This document shows, one piece after another, positions 47,515 through 58,161 of a DNA stretch of 64,000 bases. The position numbers and the translations under genes are program-made. The DNA is from Pyricularia pennisetigena (Eukaryota; Ascomycota; Sordariomycetes; Magnaporthales; Pyriculariaceae): contig NC_043740.1 in the NCBI RefSeq assembly GCF_004337985.1, forward strand, positions 4,576,140 through 4,640,139. The letters are read 5' to 3'. Positions within the stretch are counted from its first letter, which is position 1. Every line of letters starts with the position of its first letter. The notes under the pieces are model-generated. The model was not told where the DNA came from. It worked only from the letters and a program-made list of their open reading frames with translations, and made no database searches.

Positions 47515-49080
47515 TGCGGGCAGACTTTTGGTTTGCTTGTGAAGTCTTTTGTTCGCAATTCGAACCGGAGCGGCGGGATGCCGATGGGATCGACACAAAC
47601 GACCTTGTTCGAGTCGTCGGGCTAAGCTGGGGAGCAGCAAGTCAAAAAGAAATATCAAGATCGAAAAGCAAAAACGGTTTCCTAAAAAGAAAAATCAAAG
47701 AAAAAAAAAAAGACAAGGCCTGCTCAGCAGCCGGCGAAAACGAATCGCTGCTAACAAACCTAAGCGAGGATTTTCCCGCCAAGCGAACGTGGCGCTCCCC
47801 AGGGCTGTATGTATATTTACTCCCAGGGGAGCTTTTCCCCCCCTCCAAGTCCCAGGCACACTCCCGATTCCAACATGCGTGTCATTCATAGTTACGTTCG
47901 GACCCAGGGCGTGTTGCTACGATTTCACGGGGGGAGGGGGCTTGCGGGTTTCTTTGCGCTTGGACTGCTACATTATCCACAAGGTAGCCACTCAGATAGA
48001 TAACATACCCATTTTTCTTTTCTTATATTTTTTTTTTTTCTCCTTCTCGGCTGGTGGTTTACAGGCGTATCCTCTCCTTTTTTTTCAGCTTTACGACTTA
48101 CTCTACAGTCCTGAATTTCAATTTTAGTTCTGCACTAGACTAATCTGGTTTTTGCAGTGCATTAAAAACTAGTATAGATCCAAACTAGACTAAACTAGGT
48201 TCTAGTCACCCTCAGCTATAGCAATGGCGTTTTCTTTTTTCGTGTGGCCACCTCAACCTTAAAGAAGGTTCAAGGTTAAAACAGAGAGAGATCTGGGCGA
48301 CGACGATAATCCCCGGAAAAAAAATCGAGAGGATTCCTGTTGGTCTACATTACAAATAATCCCGCCCGTCGCCGGCTCATTACTCGCAGTCGGAAATACG
48401 TGCCCTGATTCACGTTCAATAACACGTCAGTGTAGGGATGATGCTTGATCGACTCGTACCACGGGGATAGCGGATGTTAAAGTGGTTCATCCTTGGCGGG
48501 GTCGACCGGAACAGACGTTCGCTCCCTGGGGTCCACCGGAGCTGAATTGTCGGTATCACCACAGCAAGCAACAACCACAATTACAGTGATCATGGAAGCG
48601 AGCACCATAACGCAATCAATAGCAGCAGCTCCCCTTGGCACATGCTGCCTGGCCTGCTGTCACCGGTCCCCGAATAATGCCCAAAAAATCCAAACATGAT
48701 ACGGGGTAAACCTCGTCTCTCGTCGGCCATACCGGGCACTTTGAGAAGGGCTGTGGGAAAATAGAGTTCAATCTGTAAACTGGTACCTGATGTCGCCTAA
48801 GCATTTGTGGGGTCACAAGAGCACTTGTCACCCCTGCATAACCGTCAGGGCTAGTGCACTGCTAATGTCATCATGCTGCATAAATCATGGGATGACAGCC
48901 CACCACGCGTCGATCATTGGTTTTTGATGCCGCGCTATTCGTACAAATCTGGCAAGGCTCGTTGGAGATGTTGGAAAGCATCATCTAATGCAATCAATCA
49001 TAGTGCACGGGTGCAACGCAACACCATCATTAACCTTTTAATTCTGTGATTAGAATGTCGAACAAGCTCTCTTTGCTTTC
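47515..49080. other. Intergenic, no gene seen
   Basis: Promoter of the rhodopsin-like gene and further accessory DNA. Short A/T runs and repeated CTAGACTAA-type words lie near 48130-48210. No supported gene. Confidence 0.45.
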
Positions 49081-49341
49081 TTTTTAAGTTTGAAAATGCA
49101 CCGGCATGTCCCGCAATCCGCAGTCCGCCGGATCTTCAGATTGTGGTTTAAATATCAACTACAAGGGACATGCTGCTTTGCTTCAGTCGACTGCCTGGTC
49201 TATTGCTCGGCAATGCATCTATCTGTTTGCATAATCTCCCACTTGTTCTTTCTTCACCGTAGCTATCCTCCCCTTACCCACCACGCCCAGGGAGTAGATA
49301 AGGCTCGTTTACCCATCATGCTGAACCGCTCGCTCGCTTCG

Positions 49342-50581
49342 CTAGTCGGGGATGACAAAGTCCATCGCCTTGGCGATATCACAGAGGGGCAGGAGCGGAT
49401 CTACCGGCGGTCTGGCAAGACGAGAGAAGCAGAAAAAAAAGAAAAAAAAAAAAAAAAAAACATACATACAGTACCGGCCGTCCACCCAGAGCAGCCAAGA
49501 CAAGCGTCGAACCGTTATTTTCCTGGCTAACTGCCGAGGAAGCACTTGCTTGGGCCTGATTTTTACTTTTTTAATTCTTATGTTTCTTCTCCTTCCTCGC
49601 TTAGCTGCAAAGGTAACGCTGGAATACCCACGTCTACAGACAAGGTCCACCCATGATAAACCGGATCTCATAACGAATACCTGGGAGGCCACCGTTGATT
49701 TTGGACGATCGCTTACCCAAACAGGCTGGCGCTGGGCTCTGTCCAATCCNNNNNNNNNNNNNNNNNNNNNNNNNNNNNNNNNNNNNNNNNNNNNNNNNNN
49801 NNNNNNNNNNNNNNNNNNNNNNNNNNNNNNNNNNNNNAAAGCCCGTGGAGCCTTACCTTGTCGGGGGGGTGTCCATCTTCACGATCCTTTCCCCGAAATC
49901 CTCCATCTCATGAGTCGTAAGCGTACCACAGATTTATTAAATGTCATGGTTAATCAGACGCTGGACTTTACGACGAGCCTCGGCTATGACGGCAGAACCA
50001 AAGTTACCAGCAGCATGAAGGATGGCATCGCCAAGTTTCCCAGTGAACCAGAAGCCGAGAGAGAGAGAAAAAAAAAAAGCAACCCCACACAATATGCCGT
50101 TCGCGTGGCTGCATGGATGCGCCGAAACCCACGCCCAACAAGCATGCGTTGAGTGATAACACCACTGTCTAGAAGTCTCTGGTACAGCATTCTGTTTTTT
50201 TTTTTTTTTTTTTTCCCCGCGGAGAATCTGGCCTCGATACATGTCGGTCGTGCCTTGGCATCTTGAAACGCACGTGGGAACTTTATCGCAAATCGCCTTG
50301 AGCTGCGCAAGCACCAAGTGGGTTTTGATCCTCCTAGAATCATGGCAGTTGCCTTGGACAGTGGCTGGAAACCTGAAGATCAACAAGCGGGGTTGGTCTC
50401 TCTTTTTTTTCCGTGGTCTATAACATTTGGGTCTTTGGAATGCCTTAAGCAAAAGATGAGTAAAATACCGGCTTGTCCTGACTTGATTTATACTTGCGGC
50501 GTCAACGCATGTCCCATCAATAATCCGCCTAGCCTTTATGATTGTACATGACTCCCCGCTTTCCCTAAGCATATATTCCAA
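49342..50581 (-). other. Fragmentary gene around an assembly gap
   Basis: Minus-strand pieces look coding but cannot be assembled. A last exon can be drawn by splicing WLLWVDGR across a T-rich intron (GTACTG donor, GCCAG acceptor) to PPVDPLLPLCDIAKAMDFVI and a stop at 49342. On the other side of the N gap a donor (ACAAG/GTAAGG near 49857) and an ankyrin-like segment (GKLGDAILHAAGNFGSAVIA) appear. The 88 N at 49750-49837 prevents a model. The family is unknown. Confidence 0.3.
49750..49837. other. Assembly gap (88 N)
   Basis: Unknown bases inside a possible minus-strand gene. Confidence 0.98.
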
Positions 50582-51046
50582 AAGTCCTTGTATGCTTTGG
50601 ATGCCCTGATTTCATATGTTCAACATAGCAGGACAGACAAAAAAATGCACAATATCTATCCATGAAGCAAAAAAAAAAAAAAAAAAAAACATGAGATTAT
50701 ATAACCACCAAAATGTCAACCCCCGTCATGCACGAACTTCCTCTAGGAAGACTTGCCCGAAGAAATCCAGCCCGGCCTAACTTCCACGACATTGATCAAG
50801 CTGTGCAAACGGTATAAAATGGTCGCTCAACTTTACCACAACTACTGCCCCAAATTTGGTTGTTTTTTCGATGTATGCATTCTTTCTTTTTAAACAAATT
50901 ATCCTGATTTGGGGGTTTAATCAATCGAAAACCCAAAACCTCTGGGTGAAAAAGTCAGCCTTGCTAAAAATTGTCTTTGTAAAAACTCGTGCTTGTTACA
51001 AATGGTGCTGCGCCCTGGCTGAGATATTGGAGTCGATGTCCCCGCC
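50582..51046. other. No gene seen
   Basis: AT-rich DNA with an A run of about 19 near 50670 and short frames only. Confidence 0.45.
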
Positions 51047-51159
51047 TCACTGTAAATAATCAAATGCCTCATGAGCTGGCCCCTTCCAGATCCCAACTCT
51101 GTGTGTCCTTTCCCCCTTCCACCTCATCATCACCGTCGCCACCCCAGATCGCGGCAGTA

Positions 51160-51654
51160 TCATATGCAGGCAGCTTCTCCAGCGCACATCCCACATGAGT
51201 TTCTGCACAGATAAGCGGCCAGCGTCTTGGCCCGCTTCTCCGTATGTCTGGCGGTTGCAGTCTCGCTGAGCTTCTGTTCCGAGGTGATGGACTCGATTCT
51301 GGCGCCGCCAGTGCCGTCCGTGCCTGTGGGTTTGGCATGCAGGATGTAGCATTCTGACCCTGTCCAGCTCCGCATACTGTATACAGAAAGTCGCCCTGTC
51401 ACCGTCCGGCTCTGCGGCGCTGATGTCCAGACCCCATCGGGCGGTTGCAGGTTCCCGCATGGGTCGACGGTCGGTGCGCAAGATGGCGGGTGTTTGGTCT
51501 GGGTTGATGTTCCACCGGCGGTCCAAGCCGTAGGCGTGGCGGACGATAGCGTCATGGACGAATCCCGACATTTCCGGTTCCGAGATTCGGATTTTGTGCT
51601 TGGTGCTTGGAGGACGCTTTTCTTCAGGTTTGCTGGAGCCGGACTTGTTTTCAT
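51160..51654 (-). CDS. Hypothetical 164-codon reading frame
   Basis: A GC-normal island between AT-rich blocks carries two overlapping minus-strand frames: this ATG-led one (NLKKSVLQAPSTKSE start, CGMCAGEAACI end) and one at 51047-51571 starting MSGFVHDAIVRHAYGLDRRW. I cannot tell which, if either, is translated. Neither has a recognised domain or signal peptide. It may be a gene remnant. Confidence 0.25.
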   Translation of the reverse strand: MKTSPAPANLKKSVLQAPSTKSESRNRKCRDSSMTLSSATPTAWTAGGTSTQTKHPPSCAPTVDPCGNLQPPDGVWTSAPQSRTVTGRLSVYSMRSWTGSECYILHAKPTGTDGTGGARIESITSEQKLSETATARHTEKRAKTLAAYLCRNSCGMCAGEAACI

Positions 51655-51749
51655 TGAAGGATTAATGGGGAAGGACAGGAGCGAGTGAGAGAACGGATTA
51701 AAAAAAGGCGTATGGTGGTGCCTTCTAATACCGACTCCGCTTTATTCTT

Positions 51750-52400
51750 TGCGTTCCAAAACACCACTTGCTTCAAACGAATCTGCTACTTCAAATACCT
51801 ATTATATACGCAAGATGGTTACCCGACGTAATTGAAGTAAACGCTCTTTTGAGAACGCCCTGTTTATATAGCTTACCAAATGCAAACCTGGTTGCAAAAA
51901 TGGACCTTCAAAAAGGGGTCAAACTAAGTTTAGAACCGGTTTATACCCGTAACCTAAACCCTCTACAAAATATACGGAAATCTTTGAGAAAATAAATTTA
52001 TAAACGATACGTTAAGTTGGAGGTAATACCCAAAATCTGGCAGCAAAAAAGACTTTAGTATATGCAGTTATATAAGTTTGACAGGATTTAAGTAAAAAAA
52101 AAAGATCCCTTAAGCGTTTATAAAAAGCATAAACCGCAGTTTACAGGTTGTTATCAATATAAACGGGCGGTATACCAAGATTGATGTAAATTTTAAAATA
52201 CGAGATCCTAGTTTATTTATACATAATATTGGTTTTACTTTTTTTTTGTATTAATTAAACGCATGGCCGATGGTCACAAACTGGGCTAAATATCGGCCAG
52301 GTAACCAAAAGCGCAGAAAAGTCGGTATTAATAATTCAGTCATCGTAGTTGATACGAACCGGTGCGTTTAACCGCCCCAACCGCCAGCATCTGGCAGCTG
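51750..52400 (+). mobile_element. Decayed Ty3/gypsy-type retrotransposon fragment
   Basis: An AT-rich block. Its plus-strand frame from about 51770 reads LLLQIPIIYARWLPDVIEVN, then MDLQKGVKLSLEPVYTRNL, then NPLQNIRKSLRK, followed by many stops and a later VKKKRSLKRL. The order and spacing fit the start of a gypsy reverse transcriptase, where a P-x-x-YA...DVF-x-E region precedes a (D/E)L-x-x-G...P-x-Y block and a KKDGSLR motif. The excess of TA and of stops fits RIP-like decay. No long terminal repeats were found. Confidence 0.45.
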
Positions 52401-52604
52401 ACACAGCCAGGCCAAGGCGTTGGCGTCAGCATCAACATCTCGCCCTACTAGCTCCAGTCTAAAGGCGCATTGCAACGCTTGACTGACGGGGCTCAAATTT
52501 CAGGGAGGCGTGCTTGCTGCGCATGGCAAGGCTGGAGGCAATGTGAAAGTGGCTCAAGCTGACCTGAAATTGAAATATCGAGGTTCTCCGCCGCTTACTG
52601 CCCA

Positions 52605-52635
52605 CCTACCTCTTAGACGGACTATAGGTAGGTAG
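52605..52635. repeat. Inverted ACCTACCT / AGGTAGGT pair
   Basis: ACCTACCT at 52605-52612 faces AGGTAGGT at about 52626-52633, which could form a small hairpin. It is the same word found singly near several gene starts in the window. Confidence 0.6.
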
Positions 52636-52743
52636 TCTACGAGAACGTTGAACTGGTACAGTATAGTACACTTCATCTCCCCCATCCGTGACGAAAGATT
52701 TCCTAGAGCTATGTATGGCCAGTATCATCTGCATTCGATGATG

Positions 52744-53226
52744 TGAAGGCAAATTAAGTACGACACCCGCAGTCCCGCAACGATCAAAGCGGCTGGCGGC
52801 TTCAAGGCCCTCGGCTGCGACAAGGTCTCGATCGAGACGCACGTCTACATGTTTCCTAAGGACACCTACCTGGTCTCGTACTCCGCAAGCAAGGACAGGT
52901 CCATGTTCTTCACCGACGACGACGGCTACGTCTACGCCATCGACACGGCCGGCATCGCCTTCACAGACGCCGCTGCGTAAATTGAGCAGAACAAGGCCAA
53001 CTTCGCGGCCGACGTCAAGGCCAAGATGCAGAACGAGGCGGTGACTGCGGCCACTGGTCCCTACACTGCCATCAGTGGGTGGAAGAAGGTCACCGGCAAC
53101 GCCGACGGTGCGTGGGAGAACAACCCGGATTATACTGCGTGTTTGACCGTGGACGGTCTGCAGAAGCGCGCGCTGGGCGGTGCTTGTGACACGCGGCCGC
53201 CTGCTGCCAAGCCGCCCCGCTACTAA
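52744..53226 (+). pseudogene. 5'-truncated pseudogene of an unknown GC-rich gene
   Basis: A clearly coding-like, GC-rich frame reads AAGGFKALGCDKVSIETHVY, then DTYLVSYSASKDRSMFFTDD, then GYVYAIDTAGIAFTDAAA. It is cut by a TAA (52978-52980) and goes on in the same frame as IEQNKANFAADVKAKMQNEA and WENNPDYTACLTVDGLQKR to a TAA at 53224. The 5' end is missing: upstream of 52744 the frame has a stop and the DNA changes to transposon-like. The TAA would be CAA after one C-to-T change. The family is not recognised; Cys pairs hint at a secreted protein. Confidence 0.6.
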
Positions 53227-56200
53227 GCGGTCTACTGCTAAACAGCAGCCTACCCGCCAGCAGCCTACGATCCAGCAACCAACTGGGCAGGGAACTACCC
53301 AACGGCGGCCTGCTACCCGGAAGCAACGCTGCAGGCAAGCAAATAAAACCAGGCGCTCGGAAATAAGATATGAGCTTTTTGTTTTCTAGAAAGAGATATG
53401 TAGAGTTGAAGTAAGCCCATAACAAAACTGTATAGGTATTGGGTGCTTGAAAAGTTATTGTTTTCTTAGGAGAACGTATAGATGGGGATGATTCAGGCGA
53501 GAATAAATGCAATTTCCTGTGATCGTTTCCGAAACATAAGCATCTTGCTGTAGGACTTTCACCAGGCTGCCATGTTTAGGAGCAAAAGCTTCCTAACCAA
53601 AGTCCATGTTTGAAACTGTACGTGACCGGGGACGAACTTACTGACTTTATTTTACCGACATAAGCTAAATAAGCTCTGCCTGAGTTTAATGATTTTGTTT
53701 CATGGTAGATGGGAATCCTTTTCTCGCCCGAATCCGGCCTGTCAACGGGCCAAAGGCTTTGAAAGACAGCAACGCGGGCAGCTGCGCGGAACTGAAGCCC
53801 TGCAACAACATGATTTAGTTCCCAACAATCTACAAAAGCTAATTTGCTTTACTGCGCAATTCGACACAGCAGTGGGCAATTGGGTGGTGGTGATCATGGT
53901 ACAGTCCAGCCGGCTATCGCGGTTAAAAACATGTTTTGATTGGTTTCCATCCCGTCGGGACGATATTTCTGAGCTATAAAAAGCATGTTTGAATTGTTGA
54001 CTACAAATGCGTGCGGGTGTGTTACGCGTAATTGCTCCGCAAGGAATGTTACTTGGCTTTTTGACTTTGACTAACAAGTTACGAGCTATACCCTTTTAAA
54101 AATTATTTATTTGACTTTGGCATGGGCGTGTTAACACTTTTTATACACTTTTGTCTGTTGAAAAAAGCTCCCTTACGTTTGATTAGGAAATCTCCAAGAC
54201 TGCCCAAAACCCCGTTCTTTCCAACATGGTTGTTAACCACTGTTTTGTTGCTATTGTTTTCGGACATGTGTATTTTGGATTTTGAAGGTAAATTTACAAA
54301 CTCTCCATTCCAACAAAATGGGACGTGCTACTAGGAAGTGTGACCGATACGTGGCGTCAAGTCGCTTTAAATATCGTAAACAGGTGACGGCGCGCCCGGC
54401 CCATTCCACTCGGATTTTTTGAGCTGCAAGGGATGACAAATGCAGCATATACAATCCGAGTATGAGTAGAACTCCAAAGGCGCCGGAAAAGGCGGTTCGG
54501 ATTTGAAGAGTCTTTTTAATATTAAAAAAAAGAAGAAACGAAGCTTTTTATACATTTATACATCCTTATGCAGCCGTTTAGCACCTGGTTCGACCCGCTC
54601 GCCAGTTTATAGGATAATCAAAACTTGTTAGCCAGCATTTGCCTGCATATATTTACATTTTCCATGATTGCATTGCCAGCTTTTGTCGTTGGCGATGTTT
54701 GGCATTCCCCCGCGGCCGATCAGGTATAGGTTTAAACTCGCGCCTTGAAAGCCTCGCTTTTTCGCGCCCCGCATCCATTGATATCGGACACGCGTTTCAC
54801 CATCTGTCAAATAATCTCGCGCCTGGAAACAAACACCCACCAGAAAACGAGCACCAGAAACCCTTTCCACGGCAGCAGCCAGAGGAAAAGCAGCGATTGC
54901 CTCGTCGTCGGCGTGAAGCAGCTCGTAAACATTCGACCAGCGACTCTCCCGATGAAAACGCAGCACAGACGGCCCAGTGATGCCCAGATCCAGACTGCCG
55001 TGGCTGGTTCTCGACGGCGACCGCCTTGCAAGGACATTGGAAAAGTTTTCGTCTCGTCTTGCAGGCTGGAGGTCTTTTTCGGACAAGGCGCAAGGAAAGC
55101 TGCGATAGGATCTTTTTTTGGCCGCAAGGCTGTAACAGCAACAGCTGACTTTGGAGACCGGGGATTGACAGAAACTTGTGCTTGCACGATGATCTTGATA
55201 ATTTTGCATCACCAGAAGATGACAAGACCATGACCCTGGGTCGGCGAGGCAGGGCATTGATTCTAGAGCATAAGTGCGGTACATGTAGCGGGCTGTTTTG
55301 ATGGAATGCCCGCTCCAGTATATTGTCTCTGAAGAAAGAGAGTTCAGAGAAATGCAGTTGGGTTGCTTTCCTTGACGAGGAACTTGAAAAGAGAAATCAC
55401 CTCACCAAAACGGCATCTTTGTCTGCCGGATTCTTGGAGGCTCCCGCATACCCGGCAGCTGAGATGACTGCACCGAACTCTCTTGGTGGGACAAGCAAGA
55501 TCTCAAGTTCTCAACTGCGGTCATCGATGCGGCCGATCTATGCGGCAATCGGTGCTTGGTATACCAAGGATAGAAGAGGGGTTTTGTCGGTGCTGCTGTC
55601 CAGCGGGAGGAAGCCTCCTTGGGCTGCTTTTTGGGTTTGACGCAGTAATATGAGGAAATATGAGAACGAAAAAAGCAGTAGAAATTTGCCACGTTCGTGT
55701 AGCAGCCACGGGCACAAAAGCGTAGATTATGATAAAAGCTGCTGGATGTTAATTTTGAAGAGCCACCATTCGGTGAAAGGGACCAACCAGTCTTCGATTC
55801 ATTACGTTCGTGGTGGGTTTGTAAAGAGTTTATAAATGTTTTGCATGACAAAAAGCTGTTGCAAAAAACTGTTGCAAGTACCATCAATCGTTCATGCACC
55901 TGGCGAAAGATGCCTACGCTTGAAGCCCTGTGGCTGTTGTGTTTGATAAAAGCAAGAATTAGATGAATGGAGCAAAACTAAGCCACCGATTTTGTGTATT
56001 GTTCTATGTATAATTTAAACTTAGTATGGTCAACAAAGCAACAAGGGCTTGGGCGGACAGCTGACGATCGCCGGGTCGATCGGCAGTGTTGCGACTTTTT
56101 CCACAACTCCACTGGTTCCAAACGGTGACAGACGAAACAAATTCACTATTATATCAGTCTGGCTGGTATATACCACAACAGACACGTGACTTTAGTTTGT

Positions 56201-57197
56201 CGAGCCGCGGCTAGCTTCCTGGTAAACGCACTCTGCCGCGGTTGTGGTGAGGCGCTGGGGAATCGTGGCGGTTGCGGTGAAGGCATGAAGTTGTGGCGCA
56301 GTCGGCAAATCCGTCTGTTGCGGGTCCTTAGTGTCGATTTCTAGCCCAAACCAGCAGAGGCTCGAACATGATCTCAGCTTCGCCGCAATTCCAAGTTTCT
56401 GGTCTTTCATCAAACCCCCTTTTCAAGAAGGAGAAGTGGGACTCCATTGCTTGGGACCTGTCGTTCGAATTGACAGTTTGTGACATACGCTTTAACCCAA
56501 GATTTTCTACAACGAATGGTAAATGCAACGCATGTCAACCGAAAAGGTACAGATCAGATATATCATGGGGGCTGAATTGGGTAGGATTTTACATTACGGG
56601 CGCGATCAAAACTGCGGGAACCCGCGTTTGACCCGTTTGATCTGCAACGGCAGGCCGATTATAGTACGCCCTACGAACGCTGTTTATACAGTGTTTTAAG
56701 CCTTGTCCAAATTGTCGCTGCTAATCATTGTCAACCACGACTTCTTTCCCCGCGTAGTTCGGGCGACTTGACGGATATCTGCCCTGGCCGGATCAGCAGC
56801 CATGGCTAAAACAAATCCATCATTGAAGAGTGGTCGCTTCAGAACCCTGGATGTTTTCTCGTATTTTTCTGCAGATCTGCAGGCCGCGCATAACTATGAC
56901 CCGCTTAGCAGCAAGTCAATGACCCAACCACGTCTAAAATTATTACATGATTGCAAGTATAACCAGCGATACCCCTAGCTTTCCTTGGCAAGGGGGAAAA
57001 CTATGTGCAGTTTGTCATTAAATAAATACGATCCTGCTTCCTGGCATTGGAATTTGTTCTTTTCTTGTCGCTCCCCAAGCGCGTCTCAGCTTGTTCAATC
57101 GCTAACTAGAGTCCTGATACCAAACGACAAGAAACAAAAAGGGTTTTACATTAATTGATAATAGCTCAGCAATCCTCCCCGCCAAACCTCGGCCAAA
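53227..57197. other. Accessory gene-poor region upstream of the secreted protein gene
   Basis: About 4 kb of mixed AT-rich and normal DNA. Short frames (54639-55233 on both strands, 55323-55640, 56368-56631) have no domain or consistent coding look. The last few hundred bases should hold the promoter of the Alt a 1-like gene. No tRNA or terminal repeats recognised. Confidence 0.45.
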
Positions 57198-57588
57198 ATG
57201 CGCTTTTCTTTCGCCGCCGCCGCCGCCCTCTTCGGCGCCGCCATGGCCGCCTCGGCCCCGCAGTCCACGCCGGCCCCGAACTCGACCGAGACCGTCGTCC
57301 TGTCCAAGTTCAAGGCCTTCCACCAGCTCGTCGAGGGACCCGTCAACGAGATCAGCTTCGTCCTCTCGACGCACCGCGAGGTCGGCGTCGCCGCCTACGC
57401 CTGCTCGGCCGTCAACCGCCAAGCCCAGCTCGCGTTCAAGCCGACCTCGTTCAACTGCAAAGGCGGCGATGAGAACAACATATACGCCTTCCAGATCAAT
57501 GCGGTCGACACCGGCGCAAACACGTACGACATGACCATCTACCACCAGACCGCTTCCTCGTAAGTTGGCACCCGTCACCGCGTTTTTT

Positions 57589-57623
<35 letters not shown>

Positions 57624-57942
57624 TGATAGGCGTGCGTCTGTGTGCAAACACAAAAAAACAGCTAACCCGTGTTATTTCTCCGATTGTTATAGTTCCGGCC
57701 TCTCGGGTCAGGTCAACATTCCTACCGTCTGCCGCGCTGAGGGTGTTCGTTCCGAGTACTGCGAGAAGCAGGACACCATCAACGTCGAGCTGAANNNNNN
57801 NNNNNCAACTGCAAAGGCGGCGATGAGAACAACATATACGCCTTCCAGATCAATGCGGTCGACACCGGCGCAAACACGTACGACATGACCATCTACCACC
57901 AGACCGCTTCCTCGTAAGTTGGCACCCGTCACCGCGTTTTTT

Positions 57943-57977
<35 letters not shown>

Positions 57978-58161
57978 TGATAGGCGTGCGTCTGTGTGCA
58001 AACACAAAAAAACAGCTAACCCGTGTTATTTCTCCGATTGTTATAGTTCCGGCCTCTCGGGTCAGGTCAACATTCCTACCGTCTGCCGCGCTGAGGGTGT
58101 TCGTTCCGAGTACTGCGAGAAGCAGGACACCATCAACGTCGAGCTGAAAACCTCCGAGTAA
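57198..58161 (+). CDS. Alt a 1-like (AA1) small secreted protein
   Basis: The gene is split by an assembly artefact. Exon 1 is 57198-57559; exon 2 appears partly at 57693-57794 and completely at 58047-58161. Using the complete copy gives 158 aa. A signal peptide covers about residues 1-18 (MRFSFAAAAALFGAAMAA). The mature part has four Cys (YACSAV, SFNCKGG, TVCRAEG, SEYCEKQ), as in the Alt a 1 beta-barrel family, with FKAFHQLVEGPVNEISFVLS near its start and a C-terminal INVEL strand. Members are abundant secreted proteins of plant-associated fungi, known as allergens and as elicitors or effectors. The donor is CTC/GTAAGT and the acceptor TTATAG; the intron holds a (CT)15 tract. The family call rests on Cys spacing and general pattern, not on a search. 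Its isolation in repeat-rich DNA fits an effector candidate. Confidence 0.75.
57452..58148. repeat. Exact 343-bp duplication flanking an 11-N gap
   Basis: 57452-57794 and 57806-58148 appear identical, including the (CT)n tract, and are separated by exactly eleven N at 57795-57805. This is the signature of two contig ends that overlap but were not merged. It is not a biological tandem duplication. Confidence 0.92.
57590..57620. repeat. (CT)15 tract in an intron
   Basis: It lies in the intron of the Alt a 1-like gene, and is repeated at 57945-57974 in the artefactual second copy. It probably caused the contig break. Confidence 0.9.

Noticed and set aside
57198..58161. Genuine tandem duplication of the Alt a 1-like gene
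   Set aside because: The copies are identical down to the (CT)n tract and meet at eleven N, as expected of unmerged contig ends.
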